Assembly (NCBI GenBank): GCA_023213395.1 | Contig: CM041465.1 | Span: forward strand, 49,297,741 to 49,361,740 | DNA length: 64,000 nucleotides | Direction of reading: 5' to 3' | Source: Cycas panzhihuaensis | Lineage: Eukaryota > Cycadophyta | Shown: positions 44,569 through 55,739 of the stretch, in pieces | How positions within the stretch are numbered: the stretch's first letter is position 1 | Layout: the number at the start of each line of letters is the position of its first letter | Notes under the pieces: model-generated | The model's input: the letters and a program-made list of their open reading frames with translations, nothing else | Databases searched by the model: none | What the model was told of the DNA's origin: nothing | Translations under genes and position numbers: made by a program

Positions 44569-46933
44569 TTTAAATTAAAGTTGTATAAAATATGATAAAT
44601 GCAATAGCAAAATATATTTGAATGTAAAAAAATTGAAAGAACTTAAATGAAGGAAATTATTTCTAAATATATATCCCAAGGTTTTCAAAAGTTTGAACAA
44701 ATGAACTAGGACCTAGAAAGGCTACTAGGCTCTAAGTTTATGTTTCTCCTGGGGCAACCTTCGGTTGCTATTCTGTCAATGGCGCCCTACGGATGGCAAA
44801 ACAGGGACCCTTTATACTGCAGATCTAGCACTAGGCTCTATATACCTCAGTACGTGGGCTGCTAAGAAGGTTTTGACACCCCCCTGAATTATTGGTCCAC
44901 CTGTGCCGTATTTATGCCTAACGACAGATCTAGCGGTGAAGGTTCTCGAACCAAAGGCACTCACCCTCTCCAAGTCTAGCCTTGGTCTCCAAACACCATA
45001 AAAGGAAAAGGTTCTGCACCTCAGCCTGCCACCGTATACACCTGATAGCTAATGGCTATCCTCATCCAATATGAGTAGGCCGATTAGCGTCTTGGTGGTA
45101 ACTTCGTGGGTCCTAACTGCTCCTTGCAAGGCTGGAAAAAAGTGTGGTTCAATTCGGGATTTATCTTATTTAATGTGAAAACTAATCTATTTAGCAATGT
45201 GGTCTTGCTTAGAAAAAGAAAATTTCTTTTGATAACAGAAAAAAATGTTCTAAGCAAGATGAAATAAAAACTTTTACAAAAAGAACTCTTTTGCCTTTTT
45301 CAAAAAATATAATGTCCTTCAAACAAATATAATATGCCTTTGAAAAGAAATGTAATTTTCCTTTTATAAGTGCAAGAAGGATGATATTTTCCAATAATGA
45401 AGAAGAACTTTGATACACTTTTAAAGTAAAACAATTAACAAGGAAGTAATGATGCTCAAAACTTTCACTTATGCAAGATTTAAAAATGAACTTTTGAGAA
45501 TAGATAGTTTTCAAACAGATGTCAATTTCTCAAATGAATAATAAATCTTCAATGTAAAAAAAACTTTTTATATAAGAACAACTTTTATATATGGCCTTAT
45601 AAATAAATACTTGTTCAAAATAATGTAAAGTGCTTGTAGAAAGATCAAGCAAAAAACTCTGAGTAAACAAGGAAAATATGAACTAGAATTTTCTTTACAA
45701 TTTTTGAAAGAAGACAAGCTTGTTAGGATGAATATATATACTCAACTTTAACAGATTGAAAACTATATTGAATGAGGTTAGAATAGCTTAAAATTTTATC
45801 AATATGTAGATTGCTGAAATGTGAATCCAATAAAATAGATGGTTTTGAAAATGGATACCAATAAATCACGTTTTGAATGAGGCAAAGGAAAGGACCTCCT
45901 TATGGAGCCTAACAGAGCAGGTAGGTAAAAAATTGTATAAAAGTACTAATTAATCTTTAGAAAAGCTGAACAAATGATCAAATATTATTGATGAAGTAAT
46001 TAATATTCTGCCAATTGAAAATTTTGAAAGAATATATTAAACAGTGTAAAAAAAGCGATTTAGGCCAATAAAATACCTCAACTTTAGCCGATTTGAAATA
46101 TAAGCAAAATGTGTCAAAATATATGAAAAATATATCACGGTGAAGAGAATGAGTCAGCTTCCCAACGGTCGAAATGAAATCTGATAAAAATTGCAAAAGT
46201 TATAGTGAAAAGTGACAAGTATCTTTATGGAGAATGTTCAAGAAACAGGCAAAAACAACTAAATTTTTATTTTAGCGATTAAAATATTAGTGAAAATGAA
46301 GTCAAAAGTTAAAGTAAAAGATGGGTATTAGAGTCTATATGACGTAGATCACTATAGAAAAAATTTGGATACAAAACAATTTACCAACAATAAATGGCAG
46401 TTCAAAACCGATTTTATTAAAATTGTAAAAACGCTGAAATTTTGAAAGTCCAATGTTAAAAGGTAAACGAGGTCAAATGGGCACCAAATTGGTCTTATGA
46501 CCAACAAATCAATCTACGAAAAATTTGTGATCTATTGGCGTAGGTTTCGTCAAACCGATGAGCTGTGGGGAAGTTATAGCCAAAAATGCGCCAATAACCC
46601 TATGGAAAAATAAAATTTTTAAAAAAATAAAGTTTAAAAATAAAAAAACTCCTTTAAAAAACGGTTCAAGTCGAACTGGCTGGATTGAACCCAAGACCGG
46701 TCAGAAATGAAACCTCCGATGCTGAGGGTGAACTCACTCGTCGAGTACAAAAGGCACAACTTAATACTTTTCAAAAACGGATTTTGAAACATACAATAAA
46801 TAAATATCATAAAATGCAATGCTAAATATAAACGCAAATATATATATGACAACGCACAGTTAATGCAAATATAAAGGATGAATGGCAACGCATATAACAC
46901 GATTAATATGTGAACGCAATAAATACAAATGCA

Positions 46934-47098
46934 AATCCGCCGATTGGAATATAGAGACGCAAATAAATGATCCGCCGATTGGAATATAGAGACGCAAATA
47001 AATGCAACGCCAATGTAGACGCAATAAATACAGACCACGCAATAAATACAAATGCAATGCAAATCCGCCGATTGGAATATAGAGACGCAAATAAAGGA
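46934..47098. repeat. Interspersed 30-40 bp repeats in the C6 leader
   Basis: The unit ccgccgattggaatatagag, followed by acgcaaataaa, occurs three times, starting at about 46938, 46972 and 47066. Between the second and third copies are two copies of acgcaataaataca. The unit and its neighbours are GC-richer than the surroundings. Confidence 0.88.
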
Positions 47099-47199
47099 TA
47101 GTGTGAAGGCCGACGCAGCGCGCCGATTGCCAAATACGGACCCAAACGGAGAAGGCGGACGCAGTATGTATATAGATGCGAAGGCCGAGGCGAGAGCAG

Positions 47200-47276
47200 A
47201 TGCAGATCTACTCCAGATGGAGATGCATCACGAGACGAGTGCAGTATGCAGATCTACTCCGGATGGAGACGCAGAG
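47200..47276. repeat. Direct repeat in the C6 leader
   Basis: Two copies of gcagatctactcc(a/g)gatgg, followed by agatgcatc/agacgcaga, about 49 bp apart, separated by cacgagacgagtgcagtat. Confidence 0.8.
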
Positions 47277-47722
47277 ATAATAACGAGGAGAGGATGTAGA
47301 TATATAAATGCAGGTACATAAGAACAGAGATATATAAACGCAGGCTAAAGGTAGACAAAAAAGGCTACGCGCACACTGGCAAGTAAAGGAGATTGAATAA
47401 TATATATACTGAGATTCCAATTGCAAAACAATTAACAGAGGGAACTGAGGAATGCAGAGGATCACTCAAGATCTATCAAGCTAAAGCATATATCAAAAAA
47501 ATTTTCTTTTATTTATATGTTGAAAAATATAAAACGGAAACCAAGAACCTGGTTTCCATATGGAGAGCAAACTTCCGAGCGGGAGATCTTCCTCCACAGT
47601 GGACGGAATCCAGATCCGTCTTCTCTAGCAGATCGGTGAGCTCGCCAGAATCTCAACGAGCAGTCATATAGCTATGTTCCGTCGGACGTTTGAGCAACCA
47701 AAAACAGAAAATAGACAACGTG

Positions 47723-47734
47723 GCTCTGATACCA
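47723..47734 (-). other. C6 primer binding site
   Basis: Minus strand TGGTATCAGAGC, two bases from the 5' LTR edge at 47737. Confidence 0.95.
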
Positions 47735-47736
47735 AA

Positions 47737-48062
47737 TGATGGAGCCGGAGGAGCAGAGCAAGACATCACGACACTTTCATCTTGAGTACAACGACAATTT
47801 CTGAAAGAGTGGCGGTGTTAATAAACACCAGGGAGGTATTCCCAACCCTTATATAGAGAATTGGGAGGCGCTTGCCATCACCCTAGTTGCACAACAATTA
47901 AGGTTAGTTTGAAAAATATAAAAAATAACATCGGTGATACGACCTCACGTGAGTGGTCGGTCCCAGGCTTTTGAACAGCTCAAGGTGCCCTAGGGGCCCT
48001 CAAAGGTGGCTTTGAGGGGCCCTAAGCGCTCTAGTGCATGAACATTGGGATTATTCCCAACA
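47737..48062 (-). repeat. C6 5' LTR (326 bp)
   Basis: It matches 40033-40368 end to end with few substitutions and several short indels, and is followed by the duplication ataga. Confidence 0.95.
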
Positions 48063-48067
48063 ATAGA

Positions 48068-48702
48068 TAACGATATATGGGAGATTATGAAAGTAGGATA
48101 TAGTGAGTTAGGTCAAAATATAATTGATGCAGAAAAATCCACTTACAAAGAAAATGCCAGAAATGACAATGAGGCTCTCACACTCATATTTTATGTATTA
48201 GAAGACCATGTTTCCCTCGTGTTAGTGAATTCACTAAATCAAAGGAAGCATGGGACACACTCCAGCTGATCTATAAAGGAGCTGCTTCCTCCAAGCTCCA
48301 AAATCTTAAAAGCAAGTTTGAAAATTTGTGTATGATGCTCACAATATTAATAACCAAGTTTATGACTAAGGTTTAGGATATAGTCAACTAAATGAGGTCC
48401 CTTTGGGACACTTTGAAAGAACAATAGGTGGTTGAAAGAATCTTAAGATGTGTTGGTGCTGTTAGACGATTTGAAATGGTTGCAATAAATATATGTGTGT
48501 CAAAGGACCTAAGTACATTAAAGGTAGAGCAACTAAGTGTTATGCTTATGTAAATAAAAAAATAATAGAATGTCAATGAATTGCTTGAGTATGCCTTTGT
48601 CACTAAGGCTAGAATTCAATCAAACTCTCAAGCAGGAACTTCAAGATCTAGGGAATCACGTCCCAAGAGAAGGGATAGAGACCTTAGAAGGGACGTTAGA
48701 TA
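48068..48702 (+). pseudogene. C5 gag, part after C6
   Basis: The frame resumes with NDIWEIMKVGYSELG and continues with NDEALTLIFYVLEDHV (open to 48269). It then breaks; further gag sequence is readable (SKFENL, ERILRCVGAVRRFEMV near 48430-48480). A 70-codon piece follows at 48570-48782. Stops and frameshifts are frequent, unlike in C6. Confidence 0.88.
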
Positions 48703-49503
48703 AGACCCTCCTAAGTACCAAGCCCTACATCAAAGGAGGCAAGGAGGACATCAACAAAATGAGAACCCTCCTAGGTACCTAAACCAAAGAAAACAATCTG
48801 AAGGACATATATGTTATCTAAATTTTCAAGGTAATGTTCAATTATTAAGGTTGAATAAGGACTATTATGATAACAGACAAAGGGAAAATCCTCCCCCCCA
48901 TTATGAAGAAAGGGGAAGACCTTCCAACGTTGATAGATCTCATCAATAAAGCAGAAGTTTGAGCTATGGGTGGAGAGATCCTTTATATTATTCCTATTGC
49001 CATATAAGTGGTCATTTAGAAGATAAGTGCTTCTTCAAACATAGACCACCTACCAAAGGGAGTGCCCATAACACAATAAAATCAAGGGACAATAATAGAT
49101 TATTTTTATCCAGCTTCACTGTCAAGGAGAAAGAGGACAATAATTGGTATATTAACTCGAGATGTTTAACCCATATGATCCACAAAGAACACCTATTTAG
49201 AATATTGGATAAAAGCAGGAAGGGATCCATAATGTTTGGTGATGATATCTCCTACGAATCAGTTGGTAGAGGTAATATATCCCTCATGATAGATATAGGA
49301 GAATGTAGACATCTTGATGATGTCTTGTATGCCCTAGCTTTAAAGAAAAATTTATTATTTGTAGGGTAGATGATGAGACAAGACTACAAAGTTATATTTG
49401 ACAATGGTGAGTGTGTAATCAAGGATAAAAAAAGAAACAAAGTTATAGTAGCAAAATGAAAGATGACCAAACATCGATTATTCAATCTCATTCGTACTCC
49501 TTT
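48703..49503 (+). repeat. C5 tandem duplication, copy A (zinc knuckle and protease)
   Basis: About 801 bases from agaccctcc to cctttaga, repeated head to tail at 49504. It holds the basic linker, a zinc knuckle YYSYCHISGHLEDKC (first Cys lost), and the protease with WYINSRCLTHMIHKE, where Asp is Asn and Gly is Arg. An open stretch covers 48959-49369 and ends in a TAG that replaces Gln of the VGQMM motif. Confidence 0.93.
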
Positions 49504-50303
49504 AGACCCTCCTAAGTACCAAGCCCTACATCAAAGGAGGCAAGGAGGACATCAACAAAACGAGAACCCTCCTAGGTACCTAAACTAAAGAAAACAATCT
49601 GAAGGACATATATGTTATCTAAATTTTCAAGGCAATGTTCAATTATTAAGGTCGAATCAGGACTATTATGATAACAGACAAAGGGAAAATCCTCCCCCAC
49701 ATTATGAAGAAAGGAGGAGACCTTCCAATGTTGATAGATCTCATCGATGAAGTAGAAGTTTGAGCTATGGGTGGAGAGATCCTTTATATTATTCCTATTT
49801 CCGTATAAGTGGTCATTTAGAAGATAAGTGCTTTTTCAAACATGGACCACCTACCAAAGGGAGTACCCATAACACAATAGAATCAAGGGACAATAATAGA
49901 TTATTTTTATCCAGCTTCATTGTCAAGGAGAAAGAGGACAACAATCGGTATATTAACTCGAGATGTTTAACCCATATGATCCACAAAGAACACCTATTTA
50001 GAATATTGGATAAAAGCAGGAAGGGATCCATAATGTTTGGTGATGATATCTCCCACTAATCAGTTGGTAGAGGTAATATATCCCTCATGACAGATATAGG
50101 AGAATATAGACATCTTGATGATGTCTTGTATGCCTAGCTTTAAAGAAAAATTTATTATTTATAGGGTAGATGATGAGACAATACTACAAAGTTATATTTG
50201 ACAATGGTGAGTGCGTAATCAAGGATAAAAAGAGAAACAAAGTTGTAGTAGTAAAATGAAAGATGACTAAACAACGATTATTCAATCTCATTCGTACTCC
50301 TTT
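49504..50303 (+). repeat. C5 tandem duplication, copy B
   Basis: About 800 bases matching copy A with about 4 percent mismatch by eye and a one-base deletion near 50135. It carries the same protease lesion (RYINSRCLTHM) and the same TAG after the protease. After copy B the element continues normally into GAG-pre-integrase, whereas copy A breaks off at the same point (tttaga). Three bases (aga) are common to both junctions. Confidence 0.93.
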
Positions 50304-51240
50304 AGATACATATTCCTTCAAAGCTACAACTAAAGTAGATAGTGAATTGTGGCATAGGAGATTCGGCCATCTTAACTACAATAATTTGGCCCTTATGAAG
50401 AGAATGGATAGGGTAAATGGATTACCACATATTGAAGTAAACAAAAACCTATGTGAATGATGTCTTCTTGGTAAACATCATAGGGAAAGTTTTCTAGATA
50501 CCAGTCATCGAGCCTTGGGCCAACTTCAATTAGTATATATAGATATCTGTGATCTAATAAATATTCCCTCATTAGTAGGTACTTGATACTTCATTATGTT
50601 CATTGATGATTTCACAAGGAAGACATGGATATTCTTCCTTAAATACAAATCATACGCATTTCAACACTTTATTGACTTCAAAACCTTTGTGAAGTGACAA
50701 AGTGGATCCAAGTTACTATCCCTAAGATCAGATAATGGGGGAGAATTTATCTTTAATGAATTTAAGGATTATTATGTTCACCATGGAATTAGAAGATAAC
50801 TCACTAATGCCCACACCCCACTACAAAATGATGTAGCAGATAGAAAGAATTACATAATAGTCAAAATGACTAGTTACATGTTAAAGGACAAGAATTTAGG
50901 ATATGAATTTGGGTTGAAGCAGTACATATAGTTGTTTATTTACTCAATAGGTGCTCCACTAAAGCCCTTAGGTGGAAAACCCTTGAAGAATCTTGGATCG
51001 ACTACAAACCAAGCACATATCATCTTAGAGTCTTAAGATGCCTAGCATATGCTCATGTTCCTAATCAACAGAGATCCAAGTTGGATGATCATAGCATCAA
51101 ATATATATTCCTTGGCTATAGTAAAACATCCAAGTCATACAAAGTTTATGATCCTAAATAAAAAAGGGTCGTGTTAAGTAGAGATGTTAAATTCTAAGAG
51201 GATGCCTATTATCAAGACATTTAAGAAAAGAAGAAGGAAG
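50263..51240 (+). pseudogene. C5 GAG-pre-integrase and integrase
   Basis: GAG-pre-integrase is in the open stretch 50263-50460 (SELWHRRFGHLNYNNLALMK). The integrase first Asp is in LVYIDICDL (near 50536), the second in RSDNGGEF (near 50730). The third residue is Asp in NDVADRKNYIIV (near 50840) instead of Glu. FIDDFTRKTWIFFLKYK and KYIFLGYSKTSKSYKVYDP are intact motifs. Several stops. Confidence 0.9.
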
Positions 51241-53003
51241 TTGTAATCAAGTTTGATAAATCATCCACATCCAAATATGTACCTCCTATGTTTACCTCTA
51301 AAAGAGTCATCAATGAACCTAGTGGGGAGGGAACTTCCTCTTAACCTCCACCACAAAATCTTCCAAATGGGTTCATCAGATTCATGACTTAGGCAACATA
51401 TTGGACAATAATCATAGATCCACATGCTCACATAAGGTTAATTTTTCCCTTATGAGTAAAGTATTAGAAGCTCATGAGCCTCAAAACTTTTGATAAGGCC
51501 AATAAGCATGCATATTGGCGAAAAGCAATGGAAGATGAATACCACTCTATTGTTAAAAATGACACTTGGGAGTTAGTTAATTTACCTCTAAAGACAAAGG
51601 CTATTGGTACCAAATGGATCTACAAAACCAAGTTTTGTTTAGATAGATCTATTGATAAATACAAGGCTAGATTGGTTGTTAAGGATTATGCCCAAAAAGA
51701 AGGCATTGACTATACTGAAACTTTTGCCCCTGTTGCTAAGATAGAAATAGTTAGAATGATGATGAGCCTAGTCACCCAAGTAGGTTGGAAAGTCTACCAA
51801 ATGGATGTTAAAAGTGCCTTCCTCAATGACTATATCAAAGAGGATATTTATGACACTCAACCCCTCAATTTTGAAGTTAGGGGGCATAAAACAAAGTGTA
51901 TAAACTAAAAAAGGCACTTTATGGATTAAAACAAGCACTCAGGGCTTGGTATTCTTGCATAGACAAATACTTTAGAGATCAAGGTTTTGAAAGATCTCAA
52001 TCAGATCTTAATCTGTATACTCAAATCAAAGGAGACTCAATCTTAATAGTAGGACTTTATGTGGATGACCTTGTGTATACTAGAAATGACTCCCTCTTAT
52101 TGCAACAATTTAAGGATGCCATGCATAAAGAATTTAATATGATAGATTTGGGGCTAATGCATTACTTCCTAGGCTTGGAAGTAAGGTAAGATAAGAAAGG
52201 CATTTTCATTTCCCAATGGAAATAGACACTAGATTTATTACAAAAGTTTAGGATGACTGACTATAAACCTTTGGCAACTCCAACAGAAACTAGAATCAAG
52301 TTGTCTAAGTTAAATGATTCTACATCAATCAACCCTACACTTTATAGACAACTTATTTGTAATTTGATATATTTAACATCCACTCAACTTGATATTACGC
52401 ACTCAATTAGTGTTGTGTCTAGGTTTATGAAAGATCCAAAGACCACCCATTGGTAAGTAGTAAAGAGAATTCTCTGTTATCTCAAAGGAACTTCAAAATA
52501 TGGGTTATACTATAAAGCTTGTTCAAAATTTTGGTTGACTGATTATACAGACTCAGATTGGGTAAGAGACATTGATGATAGGAAATCAACAACAGGTTAT
52601 ATGTTTAGTATGGGATCATAAGCTATAATATGGTGTACGAAGAAACATAACACAGTTTCCTTATCTGCAACTAAGGTAGAATACAAAGCAGTAATTGTAG
52701 GTGCATGTAAATTAATTTGGTTGAGAAGACTACTACAAGATTTTTGGCTAAAATAGAAATGTTCCACTAGAATTTGGTGCGATAATTAAAGAATTATTCA
52801 GATGTCAAAGAATCCAGTGTTTCATGGTAGAACAAAACACATCGAGACTCAATATCGCTTCATTCAAGAACTAGTTCAAGCAAAAGAAATTGAATTGGCC
52901 TATTGTAGTATTGAAGACCAAATAAAAAATATCTTCACAAAGGCATTAGGAAAAGTTAAATTCCATAAATTTAGAGATAGTTTGGGAGTTGTTCACATTG
53001 GGA
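51241..53003 (+). pseudogene. C5 reverse transcriptase and RNase H
   Basis: RT is open at 51474-51908 (IVKNDTWELVNLPLKTKAIG, YQMDVKSAFLND) and, one frame over, at 51896-52189 (YGLKQALRAWYS, YVDD at 52058-52069, LMHYFLGLEV). The stretch 52253-52456 continues to the RT end. RNase H has YTDSDWVRD, SLSATKVEYKA and, in the last stretch 52802-53092, KNPVFHGRTKHIETQYRF and KNIFTKAL. Stops replace Trp and Gln at several places. Confidence 0.92.
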
Positions 53004-53017
53004 ATTATGGGGGAGAA
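53004..53017 (+). other. C5 polypurine tract
   Basis: attatgggggagaa directly precedes the 3' LTR. Confidence 0.88.
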
Positions 53018-53377
53018 TGTTGGGATAATACCCAATGTTCATTTGTTAACGTGCAATTAGGGCCTCTCAAAGCCACCTTTGGGGCTCCTTAGGGCACCTT
53101 GGGCCACATAACAACCACCAGTAGCCACCCATATACTAGCGGACTACTTTTAAGGTGTGTGCATATTTATTACTTTTATTTTTTAATACTAATTTGAATT
53201 CTTTTGTAGGTTAGGTTGAGGCGCTTACTGCCTCCCCAAAATCACTTATAAAATAGGTGGGAATACCTCCTTGGTGTTTTTTAACACCACCGTCCATTCA
53301 ATTAAATTTTTTACTCTGAAGAGGTATAATGGACTCGTCGAGATAAATGTCCTACTCTGCACCTTGCTCGTCCTTCA
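53018..53377 (+). repeat. C5 3' LTR (360 bp)
   Basis: It begins TGTTGGGATAATACCCAA and ends CCTTCA, followed by ttttt. Same length as the 5' copy. Confidence 0.93.
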
Positions 53378-53382
53378 TTTTT

Positions 53383-53920
53383 ATCCTATCAAATGCCTCT
53401 CCCTCCATTACCTCATCTCTACTACAAATGGTCTGGAAAGTGAAAAAAAACTTATGATAATTTTAACATGATTATAAAAAATAAAAATGTATTATTAATC
53501 AAATTTGCTTTTAACTCTTATAGCATGTTTTTGAAGTCAGTGACTTTATTTAGGTAAGTGCTTATATTAGTCTCATCTTCCATAGTAGAATTGAGAAGCT
53601 CTAATATTAAAGCCAGACATTTATTCATTTTCTTCTTCTAAAAATTTTCATACAACTTTGCCTAGATTTTATGAGGATAATCAAGGTTATGAACCAATGC
53701 CCTCTAGTCTAGCACCACTGACAGTTTTAACAATCTTATGACCATAAACTACTTCTCCTAAAGTCATATACATTCTTTGTGGGAAAATAAGATCACGTCC
53801 ACTTTTGCCTTAGTTATTGCCTAAAGTTTATTCACCATTAATATTAACTCCATGTTAGTCTTCGACTCACTGATGTTATTGCCATTAAAGATAACTTTAG
53901 GTATCAAATGATCCATCTTA
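53383..53920 (-). pseudogene. C4 gag N-terminal part
   Basis: The start is an ATG near 53915 on the minus strand, followed by a 'F-N-G-N-N' motif as in copia gag. The motif ISTYLNKV lies near 53545-53590. At least eight stops are visible. The frame would join the zinc-knuckle part left of C5. Confidence 0.75.
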
Positions 53921-55242
53921 AGAAATATGCTTCAAAATGAGTTAATATTATTGGATAACTTAGACTTATAGTCTTTTGAATAATACCCTCGTCATTGTGA
54001 TCACCTCCTTCTTAGGCATACTCACTAGGGCACATTGAACAATGATTATGCAAGCTAAAATTACTCATCAATTATCCATCCCTCACTAATAGGCTTCAAA
54101 ATTGTTCTCAAAATACTAAAAAAAACTTAAAAAATGATTCAATATGCCTTAAAATATGCTCCAAATAGAAAAGATTATCTCATAATACTAGGTGTACAGT
54201 CTTCCAAGTTAGATCCAATTTAAGATGGATAAAATGTACTCTCAAAAGACTTCAAAAGGCTTCAAATATGAATAATATAAATGATCAATGGTATAAAAGG
54301 CTTATAAAGTTTACTTCTATGTGGAATATGCCGAAAGATATATTCTAAAGGGTTGTGACTATTCACAAAGGCCATACGCCTTATAACTCAATGCACATGC
54401 TTTAATTCCAATAGACACATGCTATAATCATCAACTAAGGTGTAAACATTATAATATATATCAATCGAAGGTTGTTTGGTATCTCAAATATTTACCAAAG
54501 TCTTTTTATATGGTGTGGATACCACATGACCTGCACAGCTCGACTAAGCTAGGACAAACTCCAAATCATTATACAATTGGTAAAAATTGACCCTATGTAG
54601 TCTAACACTCATACATAAAGGTATTTGGCCCTATTTTAACTAATATTTACACGTATGGTTGTAAACACAAGGGGGTTGCACACTTATACAAAGTCACCTA
54701 TCATTAATACTTAGCCATAAACATCAACAAATCAAAGGTACATCTACCAATACTACCCAACACTCTCATTACAGATAGAAAACCACCTTTATAGGCTCTA
54801 ATCTTATCCTTAGGTAAGACATGTGACTTGTTGATGTAAAATGTTAATTTTTTATATCAAATTTAGTGGTTCTTTGTTAAGAAAAGGGCCAACTTACTTG
54901 TATGACACATTGACTGGCCTCACAAATACTAATTCTTCATTAGAACATGCTGTGTTGGCCTCAATTAGTGCCATAATTCACCAACTACCTTTGGATAACC
55001 CACAATGAGTGAACTTACTCCACGAAAATGGCTTGCATGTTTGAATTTTGACTCTACCAATGTTTTATCCTTATTGATAGGCGAGTTTCACCTCCTCAAC
55101 TACTATTGATTACTGTGCCTACTCTTGCAAATTGTTGGAGAAGATAAGTCCTCAAGATATTCTTGGGTTTTGATGGCATCACTTAATAACTAATGATCTC
55201 ATCACTCTACCCAACTTTGGCCTCAATTGTATAGGACCTTAT
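53921..55242 (-). other. C4 leader
   Basis: A 1.3-kb untranslated leader between primer site and gag. I see no open frame, no repeat and no match to the shared C3/C5/C6 module. Confidence 0.6.
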
Positions 55243-55255
55243 GACTCTAATACCA
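55243..55255 (-). other. C4 primer binding site, degenerate
   Basis: Minus strand TGGTATTAGAGTC, close to TGGTATCAGAGC, directly adjacent to the 5' LTR at 55256. Confidence 0.85.
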
Positions 55256-55592
55256 TGTTAAGAAACATGAATGAATGCATATATATTTACACTAGCATAA
55301 CCTTTACCATACACAATAAGCAAACAAGATAAACATAGATAATAATCATATAGTACATAAGATTTATGTGGAAACCCCTTTCAGAAAAAAACTCACCACA
55401 AAGATCTATTGATCATATTGATTACCACTTAATTGATATGAATATACAAAGGCTCTAAGATATTTATAATCCTTCTAAGAGGTGTCAACTAACAAGTTTT
55501 ATGACTCTTAGTATCACTCATTCCATTTCATTAATCGCATTAGCTAAATTTCCACATTAACATTAACAAGTGGCTTAACAAATAACTGCATA
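55256..55592 (-). repeat. C4 5' LTR (about 337 bp)
   Basis: It matches 32019-32362 but its outermost bases (ctaaca in the other copy) are missing; the end at 55592 is set by the duplication gatta at 55593-55597. Confidence 0.82.
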
Positions 55593-55735
55593 GATTACTC
55601 TAGTCATATTAGTGCCTAAAAGAGGTGGCTTTTACTAGATGTGTGTAGATTATAGGTGGAACATAACTTTCCCAACTATTCCTTATACAATAGTAGTTTA
55701 GTAGATCAAATTATACAAGATAATAATCTAGAACA
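55593..55735 (+). pseudogene. G4 reverse transcriptase, continued
   Basis: After gatta the frame reads LVILVPKRGGFY, stop, MCVDYRWNITFPTIPY, the next RT block of Ty3/gypsy (family 'PvllVpKkdGxxRmCvDYRxlN'). It ends near 55735, probably cut by G3. It continues the fragment ending at 32018. Confidence 0.88.
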
Positions 55736-55739
55736 TCTA

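Larger units (their letters stand above)
44569..47722 (-). other. C6 leader, 3.1 kb
   Basis: The part next to gag (44690-45180) is the module shared with C3 and C5. The region 45181-46850 is AT-rich without motif. Tandem repeats lie at 46930-47100 and 47200-47275. Open stretches on either strand in 46500-47670 follow the repeats and carry no family motif. Confidence 0.75.
40033..48062 (-). mobile_element. Ty1/copia element C6, youngest in the window
   Basis: Two LTRs (40033-40368 and 47737-48062) are nearly alike, with a perfect primer site, a purine tract and a perfect 5-bp duplication. On the minus strand it has a 3.1-kb leader, gag-protease, integrase, RT and RNase H. Catalytic sites are intact where readable, but the frame is broken by several 1-2 base indels. 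It is inserted in antisense in the gag of its relative C5. Confidence 0.95.
35891..53377 (+). mobile_element. Ty1/copia element C5, split by C6
   Basis: Two 360-bp LTRs (35891-36250 and 53018-53377), a perfect primer site, a long leader, gag, a duplicated zinc-knuckle/protease block, integrase, RT, RNase H and a purine tract lie on the plus strand. C6 (8 kb) is inserted in gag. Without C6, the internal duplication and a solo LTR in the leader, the original length is about 8.3 kb, close to C6. C5 and C6 belong to the same family by gag and LTR similarity. Confidence 0.92.
53383..55592 (-). mobile_element. C4, 5' part: gag N-terminus, leader, primer site, 5' LTR
   Basis: The minus strand carries the beginning of C4. 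Gag starts near 53915 (MDHLIPKVIFNGNN) and has NKCLALILELLNSTMEDETN and ISTYLNKVTDF, typical of copia gag, with many stops. The leader (about 53920-55242) shows no motif. Gag continues on the other side of C5. Confidence 0.85.

Noticed and set aside
45209-46196. Minus-strand open stretches of 101 and 72 codons, Phe/Leu/Ile-rich
   Set aside because: They arise from A-rich plus-strand sequence in the C6 leader; the hydrophobic content is a base-composition effect and there is no supporting motif.
46509-47671. Several open stretches of 60-140 codons on both strands
   Set aside because: They follow the repeats of the C6 leader, have repetitive Cys/Ile/Tyr or Ala/Asp content without family motifs, and lie in untranslated leader.
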